DNA from: Theobroma cacao
Lineage: Eukaryota; Streptophyta; Magnoliopsida; Malvales; Malvaceae
NCBI RefSeq assembly: GCF_000208745.1
Contig: NC_030858.1
Coordinates: 7,522,986 to 7,586,985 of the forward strand
Direction: 5' to 3'
Length of the DNA stretch: 64,000 nt
Of the stretch, positions 23,913 through 36,259 are shown in pieces. The translations under genes and the position numbers were made by a program. Position 1 is the first letter of the stretch, and every line of letters starts with the position of its first letter. Under the pieces are notes generated by a model, which saw only the letters and a program-made list of their open reading frames with translations, made no database searches and was not told the DNA's origin.

Positions 23913-25748
23913 AGCTGTAATTCTCCACCAAAGACTATACAATTGGCCCAACCTTAGTGATGCATGGCCCCCTGTAGACTACGTATGTAGTAGTTTTATC
24001 ATCTGATTTTGCTGGGCCTGCAGAAAGGAAGTCTATTATATTGTGGTATGTACTAATGTTATGATGTTTCCTCACTTGTTGGCCTTTGGCTCTCTTTTTG
24101 GGGTGGCAAACTGAATGAAAGTTTACGTGTTACACAATGACAAATTGCACAACTTTATGATTTAGGTATTGGGATAATTATATACAAATCAGTAGATCAA
24201 ATATTGTTGATGAAGTCAAATGGATGTTGTTTAGTGAATATTATGGGCCTTTTTTATTGCAACTTGTTCCTTCTCTTTTGGTATGTCTATTGCCCAACCA
24301 GAAATGGGGTCAAACTCGTAATAATGGCCAAGAAATGAAGCCCTTGGATTATTGAAAATTGATTGTCTTCACTGTGATATCAAAGGGAATCAAAACAGAG
24401 TAATTTCGGCAGGAGCAATTCTCCGAGCATGGAAGAGATCATCTTCACCAATCCAACTCCAAGCAAGGCTCTTTGATCTCCTTGTATTTGTATATGACGA
24501 TAGAGTAATAAACAAGATTTATTTCCTCCTACATCTTTGCCAGAATCTTAACCTTCTTCCTTACCCATCTTCCCTGTCCCCTCTCCTGTTTCCTATTTTG
24601 ATTTCTTTCTTTGCCTCTCTTACCTTCCCATATCGAAATCTGTCTCTTCCCTTTCTCACCATATTACCCATCTATCAGCTGAACTTACTCCCTTTAGTAG
24701 CTTTTGCTTTAATTTTTACTGTACTCGCTTCGTAGTTAATGGTCATTGAATTTTTTTACCGTGGGATGGCCATAGATGTAAGACGTGTTTTTTATTTTTA
24801 CCTTTCCACAGAGAGAGAGATAAGGATGGCTTTTACATATAAGATTACACAATAGCATTGGTAACACTTTTAAAACTCGATATGCTACTTCTCTAATTGC
24901 CGAACATATGAAACGTTTAACCTGGTTGATGGTTACAAATACAATTAGGGATCAGGAGTTGAATGAAGGTACCATCATCCATGCAGGTAAATCACAACCT
25001 TAGGCTTAGCTTTCATTGATCATTTAAAAAAGGAAATTGGTCAAAGACAAAGTGACCCCAGAGCTTGAAAACAAGGGAATTACCAGTTCAACCTTTACTG
25101 CTCTCGTAAAACGCATTGTACATTTTGGTATTTAAATAGTCAATATGTTTGAAGTGCCTGGTTTATCACTTATCAACTCTCCACATGCCATAGATGATCC
25201 TGCAATGAGAAGGTTCTTAGATTTAACTTTACTATTTTCTTTCCTGCTTTGTCATGACACAGACAAAAATTAAACCAACAGTCAGGCTCATGTTAAAGAT
25301 GGACGAGTGCCTTCCAATTCAGAAAATGAACCTTAGCCTTATGAAAAAGGATAACTGTAAATCAGTCCGTTGGCAAGGATATGTCATGTGTGAAACAATT
25401 AGTAAACGATTTCAGATAGGTTTAAAAAGGAAAAAAAAATAATAAATCAAAAGGCCGACACTTGAATGAAAAGGGAAAAGAAATTCAGAAATCATTTTAT
25501 GGAACCCATACCTTATAAAATTGATTTTCCTGAATATTGGAGTGCCTCAAAAATTTAGGCTCACTTGAAACTCCAATCTGAGTGAAGAGCAGCCCAGTCT
25601 TTTACCAATGAGCAGAGCAGCTTGACTAAACTTGTTTTCATGGTATACAAAACTAGGCATGGCATCTGATGAGTGATTCCATATTAACCACCTTCAAATG
25701 ATGCAGCCTATCTTCGGCCCTATATGATTTGAATTAAAAACCAAATTC
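23913..25748. other. 3' flanks of two convergent genes
   Basis: This holds the 3' UTR of the transporter (probably to about 24300) and that of UBP22 (from 25748 downward). A pyrimidine-rich stretch (24540-24720) makes a spurious open frame. An agagagaga microsatellite lies at about 24811-24820. No independent gene was recognised. Confidence 0.4.
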
Positions 25749-28700
25749 TCATCTCTGAACATCATATCCTGAGGCAGCTTGCTTTTCACTTGCTTTATAG
25801 TATAGCATCTTCTGTACATAAAACATCATGTACCCTTGTGCGGCTCTCACAATGTTCTCATTAACTCTAGTAATCCAAGCATCGTCACACTTGTACCATT
25901 GATTACTTAATCGCAAATAAGTCACATAATGGCCAGCATCTAATCTACCCGAGTGTGTGACGACAGCAAACAACTCAAATTCTGATGATAACTCATTCGA
26001 TGCATCTTGTTCATCTGCATCAAAAGGGAAGATCCTGTTTCCAAATCGACTCCTCAAGATGGAAGAAGAAAGATATGGAGCCATGTCCAATGAAAATGGG
26101 AACTGCAGATACCGATCAACCTTCCTCGACATCTTTCGTATTGAAGAATGTTCAAATCTTTTAATATGAAAGCACGATACCAATGGAAGCTTTCTTATGG
26201 ACATCTGCTTAAGAGATTCTTGTCTCACCTGACACTTTTGGCAGAAAAATTTCTGGTCAGAGCCCAACTTCTCAGCTCTTGTAAATCTTTCTAAGCAACC
26301 CTTTAAGGTAGATATTCCACAGGTTTGGCTGGAGCCAACGAAATCTGCCTCAACATTGAAAGAATTGTGGGATTTTGTGGATGAAGACTTCCCAGAACCT
26401 CCCTGGTTTGGTTCCAAGTCCAGGGAGATATCTACACATGGATCATATGTTGTGGATGTGAAACCACAAGCCATACACATGACATCAGATCGCAGAATAC
26501 CAGAAAATACTCTGTGTGCAATGCAACAATCTCCACTGCCTGCACCAGCAAGAAATGGGGGTCATGAAAATATCCAATCTAGGAGATGTGTTATCACTTA
26601 ACATTCTCATTCCTTTATGAAGATTCATTCAAACAGTTTACTGACAAACAATCTAGTTATGCGGGCATGCATTCACATTTGAATAACTGAAGCTGACTAT
26701 ATCTTAGTGAGAATGACAGAAAAAGAAAACAGCAACATGCTTCTACAAACATGGTATAAGGCTAACTTCGAATGGAAAGCAACTAGAGTCTCAGGTGTTA
26801 AATTTCAACTACAGTTGAGAGATAGCAATGAATCAAATCCCTTTCCACCTTTCTTTACCAGAACCAGAACAGAGGATGCTAGTTCTGCATTCAACTTGAC
26901 CAGAAAAAAAGGGAAATATACACAGTCAATGCAAAAACCACTGCATTCCAACTAAAGCTCAACAACAACTTAAGCTTAGCATTTGTTACTTCTGTTTCGC
27001 ACATTTAACTTGGATTTCCAATCCAAAGATCAAATTTCAACACACAAGAAAACCAGAAGCTGCATATCACAACAAAGATGGTTTAAGTTGTGACAACCTT
27101 GCAGATAACTAGCCCAAACTTCATCAAGTTCAAAAGAATCCGGATCTCCTCACCCAACCAAGGCATTTGAAGAAAGTTTATGTAGAAACAAGATGACCCA
27201 AAAGACAGAAATGGCTTTGATGCAGGTTGTAAAACTAAATCAACTCTCTCCTTTATTTGAGATCAGGATCAACTTTGTCAGAGGATAGAATCCTATACAT
27301 GGCAAAGGGGAAGTAACATGAGAATTAAGTGAGGCGAGAAATTCCTATGATGAAACCAAGAGGCTAAGGAAGGTTGACTTACTGAAGTAAAGCACTTGAC
27401 ATCATCAAGCCTGCAGTCCTAAATCTGAAAGCACTTGTCAACTCCTAGGGCAAGAAAGAAGAGACCTAAACTCAAGCCCTGCAGTTAAATATTAGGGTAA
27501 CTTCTTAATCTTTAGCAAAATCTTCGATGATGTTGATTCAAAAAATAAATACTAAAAACAGTAAAGCGAGGGACAGACGGATAGTAGCTGCTCATAAGAG
27601 AATCTTAGTTGGTTAATACAGCTGCATTAGTATAGCAGCAAGTTTTAGGCCAGGTGATTTGTGCATTTCACAAAATCCTTCCCCAATGATTTATTCTAAT
27701 TAGTTAAACAGACTGCTTCTAATCTAGATTCACGTCTGCCTCTTGGTAACTATAATTTGGCCACTTAAACACTAAAACAGCAGACAATCCCATCCTATGC
27801 AGACTTAAGGTTCCTAACCAATTTATAAATCCTAATTAATCTCCTTGCTGTACAATGTTCCAAGCCGTCTGATGCATACAAACTTTTCTTTTCCAGAACG
27901 TCAACCTAAAATCAACAACTCAGCAAAGTTTTACCATATAATTAGGAATTACAGACAACATGGATTCCTAGTGCATGCCAGCAGTGATACCATTAATACA
28001 TGATCAAATTCAGAATTAAGATAAATACCTTAGTGACTTTGTTGTTCTACACTACAAAAGAATTCGCATCATTTGATCAACCATAAACATAAAATAAGCT
28101 CCCACAACAAGAACCTTTTGAAGAAACTGACAAAAATGTAACCAACACTTATATTACCACTAGCAGAACAAATGTAGCAAATAGTTATATGTCATGATGT
28201 ATTTCAGAAGACGTGGGCCCAGAATCAAACTCCTTAGATTTGGGATATTCTTAATCTACCGGTTACCATATAAATAAAACAATAGACCAATATAAACTCC
28301 CAGTATAAACATACATGCTCACTATGCAATTTCAGCCAGGGACAACACACATCCTAGAAATGCAACTTAAAGTTACTAAGACAACCTCGCAACAACAAGA
28401 TAGCTAGTCACCTGGACTCTGGGACTTCCTTTTATCCTTCTCCACCTTTTCATGAATTCCATCAAGCATGGAAATGAAAAATTCATGGGCATCCTGCTGC
28501 TCATAACTAGCCAAATTTGCCGCATGTTGCCACCAACTGCAAAAACCTCACATCACATTAATCCCACAATTTTTTTTTACCCAAAACCAAATATTAACAA
28601 CTTATATCAATAGAGTAAAAAAAATACCCAAAAAAAAAAAGATAAAAGATTAACTTTTTCTTACCCTTCATATTCTCTGTCAAAATTAAAAAATTCACAT

Positions 28701-29579
28701 TTGACCAAAAACTAACCTGTACAAGAACTTAGCTGGACTATAAGGAGTCCGATCCCCCGAAAACACAGCCGAAAACATCGCGTCCATATCACAAGCCAAA
28801 CACAATCTTGAATTTTTAGTACCATTAAGAGCACCATTCTTTTGCTGACAATAATATCTGTTATGCCGATCGCTTAAGAAGTAGTTTCGCAAAGGCGGCG
28901 TATGGAGCAATGCTTGTAAAACTGAATTCATAAAGCAAGTATTCCCCAAATTATTCAATCCGCGTAATCCCCAAGGTAATTCTGTTGACGAAATCGATGA
29001 GGCATTGGTCGTGTCGTTGAGAGGTATCGAATGGTTTCCGATGATGACGTGTTCTCTTGAATCTGGGGCCCACGGGCGGTAATCTACTCGACGGCGCTTT
29101 CGTAGGTTTTCCGGCTGAGATCCAGCGATGTGGCATTGCATTCCGGTGGATCCGGAGGTGGAGGTGGTGGCGGTGGCGGTGATGGTTTGAGCGAGGACTA
29201 CGGCGGCGTCGAAGTCGCGATCGTACACCTGGTCACGACACGCGCAGCAGAAGAGCTCAGCGCGGTCGACGTCGACTGCGATCTCGTGGCCGGGGATGGA
29301 AAGCGCGTGAGACGACGCGTGGGAGTGAAGTGGAGGCGCGTGGCAGAAAACAGCGGCGCAGGCGACGCACGCGTAGAGCCTGGGACGGGAGGATTCCTCG
29401 CACGTACCGCACCGGGGGACCTCGGAGGGTTCCCTCCGAATGGCGGCGCCACCGCCGGGCGGCTTCACTCGGATGCAGTCTTGGAGGGCGCGAAACGGCT
29501 TGGAGCCGTTGCGGGAGCGGAAGTCGAGGATGTGGGGACAGGGCTGAGGCGAAACCTGGCCGCTGATCTTGGAAGACAT
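25749..29579 (-). CDS. UBP22: Ubiquitin-specific protease 22 (SAGA deubiquitinase module)
   Basis: The plant counterpart of yeast Ubp8 and human USP22. It removes ubiquitin from histone H2B as catalytic subunit of the SAGA-type deubiquitination module in the nucleus. Three exons (29579-28717, 28536-28412, 26539-25749) give 592 residues. The N-terminal ZnF-UBP begins with C57-x2-C60 and includes CVAC (71-74), several His and CCAC (111-114). A basic [10 protein letters not shown] linker follows. The USP domain starts near 206 with the Cys box [13 protein letters not shown] (catalytic Cys215); QQDAHEF is in exon 2; zinc-ribbon pairs CMAC and CQKC are in exon 3; the His box [13 protein letters not shown] carries catalytic His533, and CDDAW follows. 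All catalytic residues are present. Exon 1 is unusually GC-rich, creating long antisense frames that are not genes. Intron 2 is 1.87 kb. Confidence 0.95.
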
Positions 29580-29646
29580 GGTGGCGGCGGGAGACGATGA
29601 TCGTGTTGGAAATGGAAACCCTAGATATGAAGGACATAAGGGTCAT

Positions 29647-31900
29647 GGATCAGGGAAGGGGGAAGATCAACGGCTGAGATTGGTTGAATGAGAGTGAGGG
29701 AGCATGGAGAATAATGAGGATGAGAATCACCTTGTTTACTTATGTTTATTCTCTGATGAGAGTGTTGGGAAGTGTTGTTTGCTTGTCTGTTTTGAGCTCT
29801 CCTTGGAATTCAGATCTTGTCCTTGCTTGGCTTTTTCTACATATTTTATTTCCATAAAAAAAATCATTAAATGAATTTAGATTTTACAAATTTTTTTCTA
29901 TATATTATGTCTTTGATCCAAAAAAAGGGAATGATAGAAGAGTAAAGAGAGTGCAGAGTGAAGAAGGAATTCTTCAATTTTTTATTTTTTTAATTTTTTC
30001 TTTTCTGAAATGAGGAAAGAAGCAGAGAGCAGTGAACATTGGGCTTTCTTTCTGCACTTTGTGGGTGCTCCTTTCTTTTTCGGTTTTTCCAAAGTGGGAG
30101 ATGGCAAAAGGAAAAGGCTAGGTATTTTCGATGGTTGAGATGTGTTGTTTTTCTAAACCGTTAGATTCAGAGGCTCATGTGCGCAAGATTAAACAATCTT
30201 GATTTGGTGCAGATTGGATGGCTGAGATCTTTTTTTGTAACGAAGAAAGGTCCAAACTACTGCATCCAAAAAGGCTGTCAAGTATGTTGGTAAAATTTAT
30301 TTGCCAAGTTAGAAAAGCAAACAGTAAAAGGAATTTGGTTCTCCTCTTTTGTCCAGGGATTCATGGCATGTTTCATGGGGCAGACGCTTCAGCTAAAAAC
30401 TGTATTGACATGGCCACAGGCCTTCCCCTTCTAGCCTTTCAGTCGTTGGGCAATTTCTTTTATATTAATATATATTAATACTTTTTGAGTATAATTAAGT
30501 AATTTTTTATTAATATAATAATACCTCAAGCGGAGATGAGTCGAATCCAAGCTTAGATATCACGTTTATAGCTCGATCAAAGTTGAGCCTGGCCCTTGGA
30601 CCTTGCACGCCACCCGACCCATGGACGTGTCCACCAACAATGACTTCATTTCTCAATTTTCAATAAAAAAAATATTAAGTTTACAACGCGGGAGATAATT
30701 TTTTAAAAGATTAATTGAACTAATTTAAAAAATTAATTAGTTTCGATTGATACATAAAATTTGAGATAAACAAGTCATTTATTATATATCAGAACTTATA
30801 GATTGAGCCAAAGCTTTTTGATTGGTATTGAACCATATTAATTCATTTGAATTCACAACCATTATGCATTTAATGTAAAGTATTAAGCATGGGTGAAGTC
30901 CAAAGATGATGCAAGTGATCGGTTAAAACTCTACATCCAAACAGAGTTGTCTAACTTTGCTTGCACTTTAAAATAAAATAACTCATTTATTAGCATTAAT
31001 GAAACTTGTTAATTTAATTATCAGTAGCTAAGAGCTTGATTTTGTCATTGATTTCGTTCTAGTACCACAATTTCAAAAGCGCCAAAAGCATATGCTTTAA
31101 GGAATTTTCCCTTTTCTTTCATGGGAAGTAAACTAAAACAAAAATTAAGGGGGGACTGCTCCTCTTCTCGTACTTTAGAAATCAAAACCTTCGCTACAAA
31201 GCTAGGCTTGTAGCTGGAAAAATCTAGGACATTTGTCGGTAAGGAAAGAAAAAGTACATTGACCCACGGGAGTCCTTGCTTTAAATTAGACATTTCGTTG
31301 CTTGACTAAGGCGCACGTGTAGGCAACCTCTTATCGAGGAAATTGTCACTGGGACTTTCCAAACAAGTCCTTGGACTACGGAGAGGGAGTGGAGACTGCA
31401 TTTTGCTTATACGGGGATCCCAAATTCGAAAAGAGTATTTATTAATTTTGTATTCATCTTGAAATTTAAAATTATGTGATCTGATATTCAAATTTTACTT
31501 TCATTTATCAAATTATATATTTTACTGATTTCGTTAGCATAAATTGTGTGTGATCTTATTACCTTATCTACTAAGATTAGTAATGAAAGTATGTTACATT
31601 TTTTTAATTTTATTAATAGAATGTGTTATATAATAAAAGTTAAAATGTTCAATTTTTTTTAAGTTTAATTATAATTTTCTGCAAATTTATTAATTTTTTA
31701 AATAAAAAATTTACTTTAAAATAAAATATTTCGCTAAACACATAAATTTAATTGTTAATCAACTGTTTTCATTAATTTAATAACGTGATAATATTGAAAA
31801 TATAATTTTTTTTTATTAATTTTTAAAATTATTATTGTATAAATTATATTTTTTTCAATTTTAAAATGTTTTCTCTCTTTTACAAAAAAAAAATCTCTCA
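29647..31900. other. Intergenic DNA upstream of UBP22
   Basis: The left part should contain the UBP22 promoter and 5' UTR. The rest is AT-rich, with short frames at 30218-30478 and 31045-31293 that show no family resemblance. No transposon protein was recognised. Confidence 0.4.
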
Positions 31901-31914
31901 ATCTTCTTCAAGGG

Positions 31915-32085
31915 AAAAGAGCACCGATTTAATGTTTCTCAAAGGAGGGAAGCACTAGGATTGATGCTCTCCCAAGAGAAGGGAAGAGAGCACCGATTTA
32001 ATGCTCCTCAAGGGAGAGGAGCGTCGAGATCGATGCTTTCCCAAGGGACTGGAGCACCAAAAAAGGAGCACCAGATCAACAATCC
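31915..32085. repeat. ~70-bp tandem repeat, about 2.5 copies
   Basis: The motif agagcaccgatttaatg starts two units (about 31917 and 31988), each followed by ctcaaaggagggaag- or ctcaagggagaggag-like sequence and gatgctctcccaag or gatgctttcccaag. A third partial unit follows near 32050 (ggagcacc). GC content is above that of the flanks. Confidence 0.65.
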
Positions 32086-32109
32086 CCTCCCTTAGGAAGC
32101 ACTTATCTT

Positions 32110-34300
32110 AGGTTGGCTAGTCAACGAATGAGAGTATCGTCGATTGACCACATTATTTGAAAGAGAAAAATAAGAGAAAAATGATAAAGAGCATTTTAAT
32201 TTTTATTATATTTTATATTAATGGTATTTACATTTTTAAATTTTATTGTTTATTTCAAAAACTAATAAACTCAAGCAAAATTTTAGTTAAAACTTAAAAA
32301 GATCTTGGTATTTTATTTTATAATAAATGAAAGTAAATTTTGAGTACCCTATTACATTTTTAAAAATTTTAAATATTAAATTGAACATTTGATTATAATT
32401 CGATATCAAATATCTATAACCTAATATTAAAAAAAAAAAACCTCAAATGAGCTCCCCAATGATACCATGTGTCGGCCTGGTCATTAGACACGTGGATGCA
32501 AGAGAAGGCTCTTATGAGGTTTGTTTTTTACAAGTTGCATAGATGGAGTGGGTTATTATGAAAGTGCTGTTACGAGATTTGGCTTTGGACGGATCACATT
32601 ATTGGTGGCCTATATGGATGGTGAATGGCAATTAACAAGACTTGCTAGGTCAAATTCTAATATAATTAAGTCAATCCAAAAATGAGACGAAACTAATGAT
32701 ATCATGAGTACATAATGCAAATTTTATATATCTTATTCTACAATTTATGAAACACTGTATTTGGAAGTCTCTAGTTTTTAATCTGCTGTGAGGTTTTCCA
32801 TGTAAGGACTAAAGTTATTATGATTGATGGATAAGTGTACGGATGAGAAGAAGAATGTAAGTGGGTCAAATTGGGTGAAATGGACCATCAATCATTTCTG
32901 CAACAATTAGTTACTAAAATCTATGCATGTTATAGTTATTAAACAAGTAATCCTGCCAACCATCTGCAAATCACATGGCTCCAATAATTTCACTGGGCAT
33001 GCGAGGATGCCCATTGCTCCGTCATACTAGTCATTGTCAATGGGGGAATCAGTGACATGCCTCCAAAAGGTGGCTAACCCACCAACCAGCCTCAATAATT
33101 CGGTTGTGCTGTAGGTAGGCCAGCTTTGCTGGAACCATTATCGTCATCAAATCATGCGCAACCAACCTTTAACAGACATTTCACCCAGAGCTGAGGGAAA
33201 ACAAAACCAGTTACATTCTTTTTCTAGGAAACCCACATGTTTTCATGTAACATCTTTACTTGTTTTGGCAAATTCGGAGGATTGCATTCATTCATCCTTT
33301 CTGCTTCCCCCAGAATGTTCCCCTCTACTGTTCAAATCCACTTTTGTCTCCAAGAACAGAGAGGATAATGTTTTTTTGACAGAAACTGAAAAGCACACAT
33401 CCCCTACCGGCCACTGATCACGCTCTGGTTGATATGACTTGGTTTGATGGTGGCTAAAAGCCTGTCTCCAATTAGAAATTTGAGAAGCAGAGCACAACCA
33501 AGATACTAGCCACGTGCCAAATTAAGGAGCTCAAAAGAAAAACAGCTCGACAGCTTCTTGCTAATTGCAAAATTGTGATGGCTGCATAAAAGATGAAATT
33601 TAACCACTACTAGTGATTAAGAACCTCTTGCTTGGAATGCTGCAACTACAACAAAATAAGGGGTAGTATTGGCTTTCAAGGCTAGCAATGTTGGTTGAGC
33701 CTCACTGCTAGCAATGAATGAGAGTCTGTCAATATTTAATGTCATCAACAGAAAAGAAATAAGGAGTCAACTGCAAGAATGAATCCTCTTAAGAACTAGT
33801 ACTTGCTAACATCACGGCCAAGATGGACATTGTTATAGCTAAAGGCAGCTTAAAGACCTGTTAAAAATTTTCACATGAGATGTCATAAAGTGCTCTGATA
33901 TGCAAGATGACAGAACAAACATTCACTCATAGCAAAAGCTAGAGCCAAAAATAGATTGCTTAAACAACATATAGACCAGCTTGGAGTCCTAGGCTTTCAT
34001 GGACTTTGAAGCCTCAAAGAAGGAAATACATATGTGGTAATGGAAGATGACCTGAGAACTAAGGGTGTGTTTTTACATGCCAGAGGAAGCACTTCCATAA
34101 TCCTCAGCTCCCATGTTAACTCATAACCAAGCTTTATACCAGCAAGCAGGCTATGACGCCAAAGTGATGCTTTTTCTGCTCGCTTGTCTCATGAAGCAAT
34201 GAAGACAACAAAATACTAATTTCCATCAAACGAAATGTACAAGTTAACTTCGTTACAGACATTCAAAACATATCATCTTTTCACATCAAAATTCAGCATG
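32110..34300. other. Intergenic DNA downstream of ARPC3
   Basis: No gene was recognised. The plus frame at 33154-33417 and the minus frame overlapping it show no known domain. The portion just below 34344 should be the ARPC3 3' UTR. Confidence 0.4.
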
Positions 34301-34343
34301 CTTTTACAAGTAACTTTTCATTGGATATACAACAGTTATTTTT

Positions 34344-35667
34344 TCATGAAGCAATGTTGTTCATGAATTTCCTTTTAGCAAATGCTAACCACCATTTATT
34401 TGGAGTTCCATTGGGCCTATAGGCGACACTCAACAGTCTCCCACTTGTTTCTTCTCTTATTTGCTTCAGATAATTCCTGAGCAGTTCTGCATTTAAGAAA
34501 CTAACAAATTATACAATAGCAAATTATCAAAGCTTCAGTAGTCAAAGCAGCGAATATCATCAGAAAGGATAAGGAGCTTTGATGTAGCTGACAGAAACCG
34601 ATAGTTTTACGAAATAATATAAGCATTGCAAACTTCCTTCAACATTTATTGTGTATTGATCAAAGCAATATTAGAAAACAAACAGAGTCAAAATTTTTTG
34701 TTCATCAAAACAGAGGCTTTTAAAACAACTTGATACAATCATGGCAAGAATGCTCTTTAAACAACTTGATCCCCTCAAGTTAAATCAGCATAAATTCAAG
34801 AATGACATCAAATTGTTAAGCAAAACTGTAATGGTAAAGAAGGAAGTGCATTTTATTCTCATAATTCTCAATCGTTTATGAAAAAATAATTCAAGTTATT
34901 GTTGTGAGATAAGTAAAGACAAAAACAACAAAAAGATTATGTACAGAGAAGCAGCTGAGTGACTAAAAGGATATGGTACTGATACTTTGGACAAGTTTCA
35001 CAAATAGCCAGCATTTCAATATTCTATGTGACATTTAATGCACTACAAAATGGAAAAGAAAAAAGTAAGGAGATTTGCCTGCTTCCTTTTGAGACTGTGG
35101 AAGTGCAAAGAGCCCTGGGAAAGGAAAACCAGATTCTCCTGGCACCGGAACCTTTTCCAAGCCCAAGTTAATGATTGCCTTGGTCCCTTCAGCCAAGGTT
35201 CTACAGCCTTCAAGCCTCTTCAGAGCTACATTTATATAGAAAGTCAAATATATAAGGAGCTTATCTGCAGGGCTCTTAATATCAAAGTTTCTAAAGAACA
35301 CGTTGGCGCGAAAGAATGTGATCGCCTCATCAACAATATCTGTTCTATCTGCACACAACCATCTTGAATGATCAACTCAAGAATAAGAAAAGAACATACT
35401 ACCCAACGAAGCTGATAAAACATAAATCCAACCTTGATCTGAAACAGGAGCAGGACCCTTTATATGACTTTTTAAAGGAAGTAAAGGGCAGCCACAGGCT
35501 TTAGTAATTCCTTCCTCATCAACAAAACTAGAATGATAAACCTGCCGTATAGCAACTATTTTTAAGCGAATAGGAACAATAAATATCATAATTAAAGCTA
35601 TTAAGAAATACATACATAACACAGCAGAGGAAGGGAGAGGTAAGGAAAGAGATTTATTGGGTACCAT
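34344..35667 (-). CDS. ARPC3: Actin-related protein 2/3 complex subunit 3 (p21)
   Basis: ARPC3 is one of seven subunits of the Arp2/3 complex, which nucleates branched actin filaments in the cytoplasm downstream of SCAR/WAVE. Coding segments are 35667-35665 (the ATG alone), 35541-35433, 35348-35079 and 34486-34344, totalling 174 residues, the usual plant length. Diagnostic stretches are VYHSSFVDEEGITKACGCP, FFRNFDIKSPADKLLIYLTF, LKRLEGCRTLAEGTKAIINL and, in the last exon, PNGTPNKWWLAFAKRKFMN. The intron after 35079 begins with GC (minus strand GCAG/GCAAAT) and ends with AG; only this junction keeps the frame (QKEA-ELLRNYLKQ). The ATG-bearing exon is inferred: it needs the donor ATG/GTACCC, which is acceptable but not strong. 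A further non-coding exon probably lies near 36190-36092. The last three coding exons are certain; the first is moderately so. Confidence 0.9.
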
Positions 35668-36026
35668 TTTCGTTGAATTCCCTTTCCAAATAAACAAAAT
35701 CAAGAAATTGGATTTGCCCGAGAAGGAGAAAGGGCAACCAAATATTTCTGCAGAGAACAACAGAAGAACACCAAATTACAATCAATAGTAATGATTTTTC
35801 CACAAAAGTAAGAAATTTCCCCATCAAAATTATCAAAAAGAAAAACAAAAACTATGAAAGTACTAAATTCATAGTTTTGTAACATGGCAGTAAGAAAGAC
35901 CTGAAATATTAAGAAAAAATTAGCACAAACAAATTACAGAAGCCATGAAATGCAAGATTAAGGCAAGGCATTATAGTAATGGGAAACCCGATCCGTTCTG
36001 TATAATGCACAAAAAGATATTAACAT

Positions 36027-36058
36027 ATATATATATATATAGATATATAGATATATAA
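36027..36058. repeat. AT/GATATA microsatellite
   Basis: A run of at dinucleotides passes into agatatatagatata. It lies in the probable 5'-UTR intron or promoter of ARPC3. Confidence 0.7.
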
Positions 36059-36259
36059 ATCTTAGGGGTCAAAAAGGGAAAGAAATATACCAGCAAAATT
36101 CCTTACAAGTTTTCTGGTTGATATTGACAAACAAAGATCAACCAGGTTGGTGTTGTTTCATGCAATCGTAGGGTGGAAATGGGGGAAAACCGAGAAAAAG
36201 CAAAAGATCGACCAACTTGCTGCCAACGGACGCTTTCAAGTTTAACTGGGTCCTTGACG

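Noticed and set aside
24352..24735. 127-residue open frame with a hydrophobic tail
   Set aside because: The hydrophobic part is a translated pyrimidine tract in the 3' flank of the transporter gene. No family match.
29130..29600. 156-residue plus-strand open frame rich in Gly and Arg
   Set aside because: It lies antisense to the GC-rich first exon of UBP22, whose domain structure and splicing are unambiguous. The glycine run is a reflection of Ser/Thr/Ala codons on the other strand.
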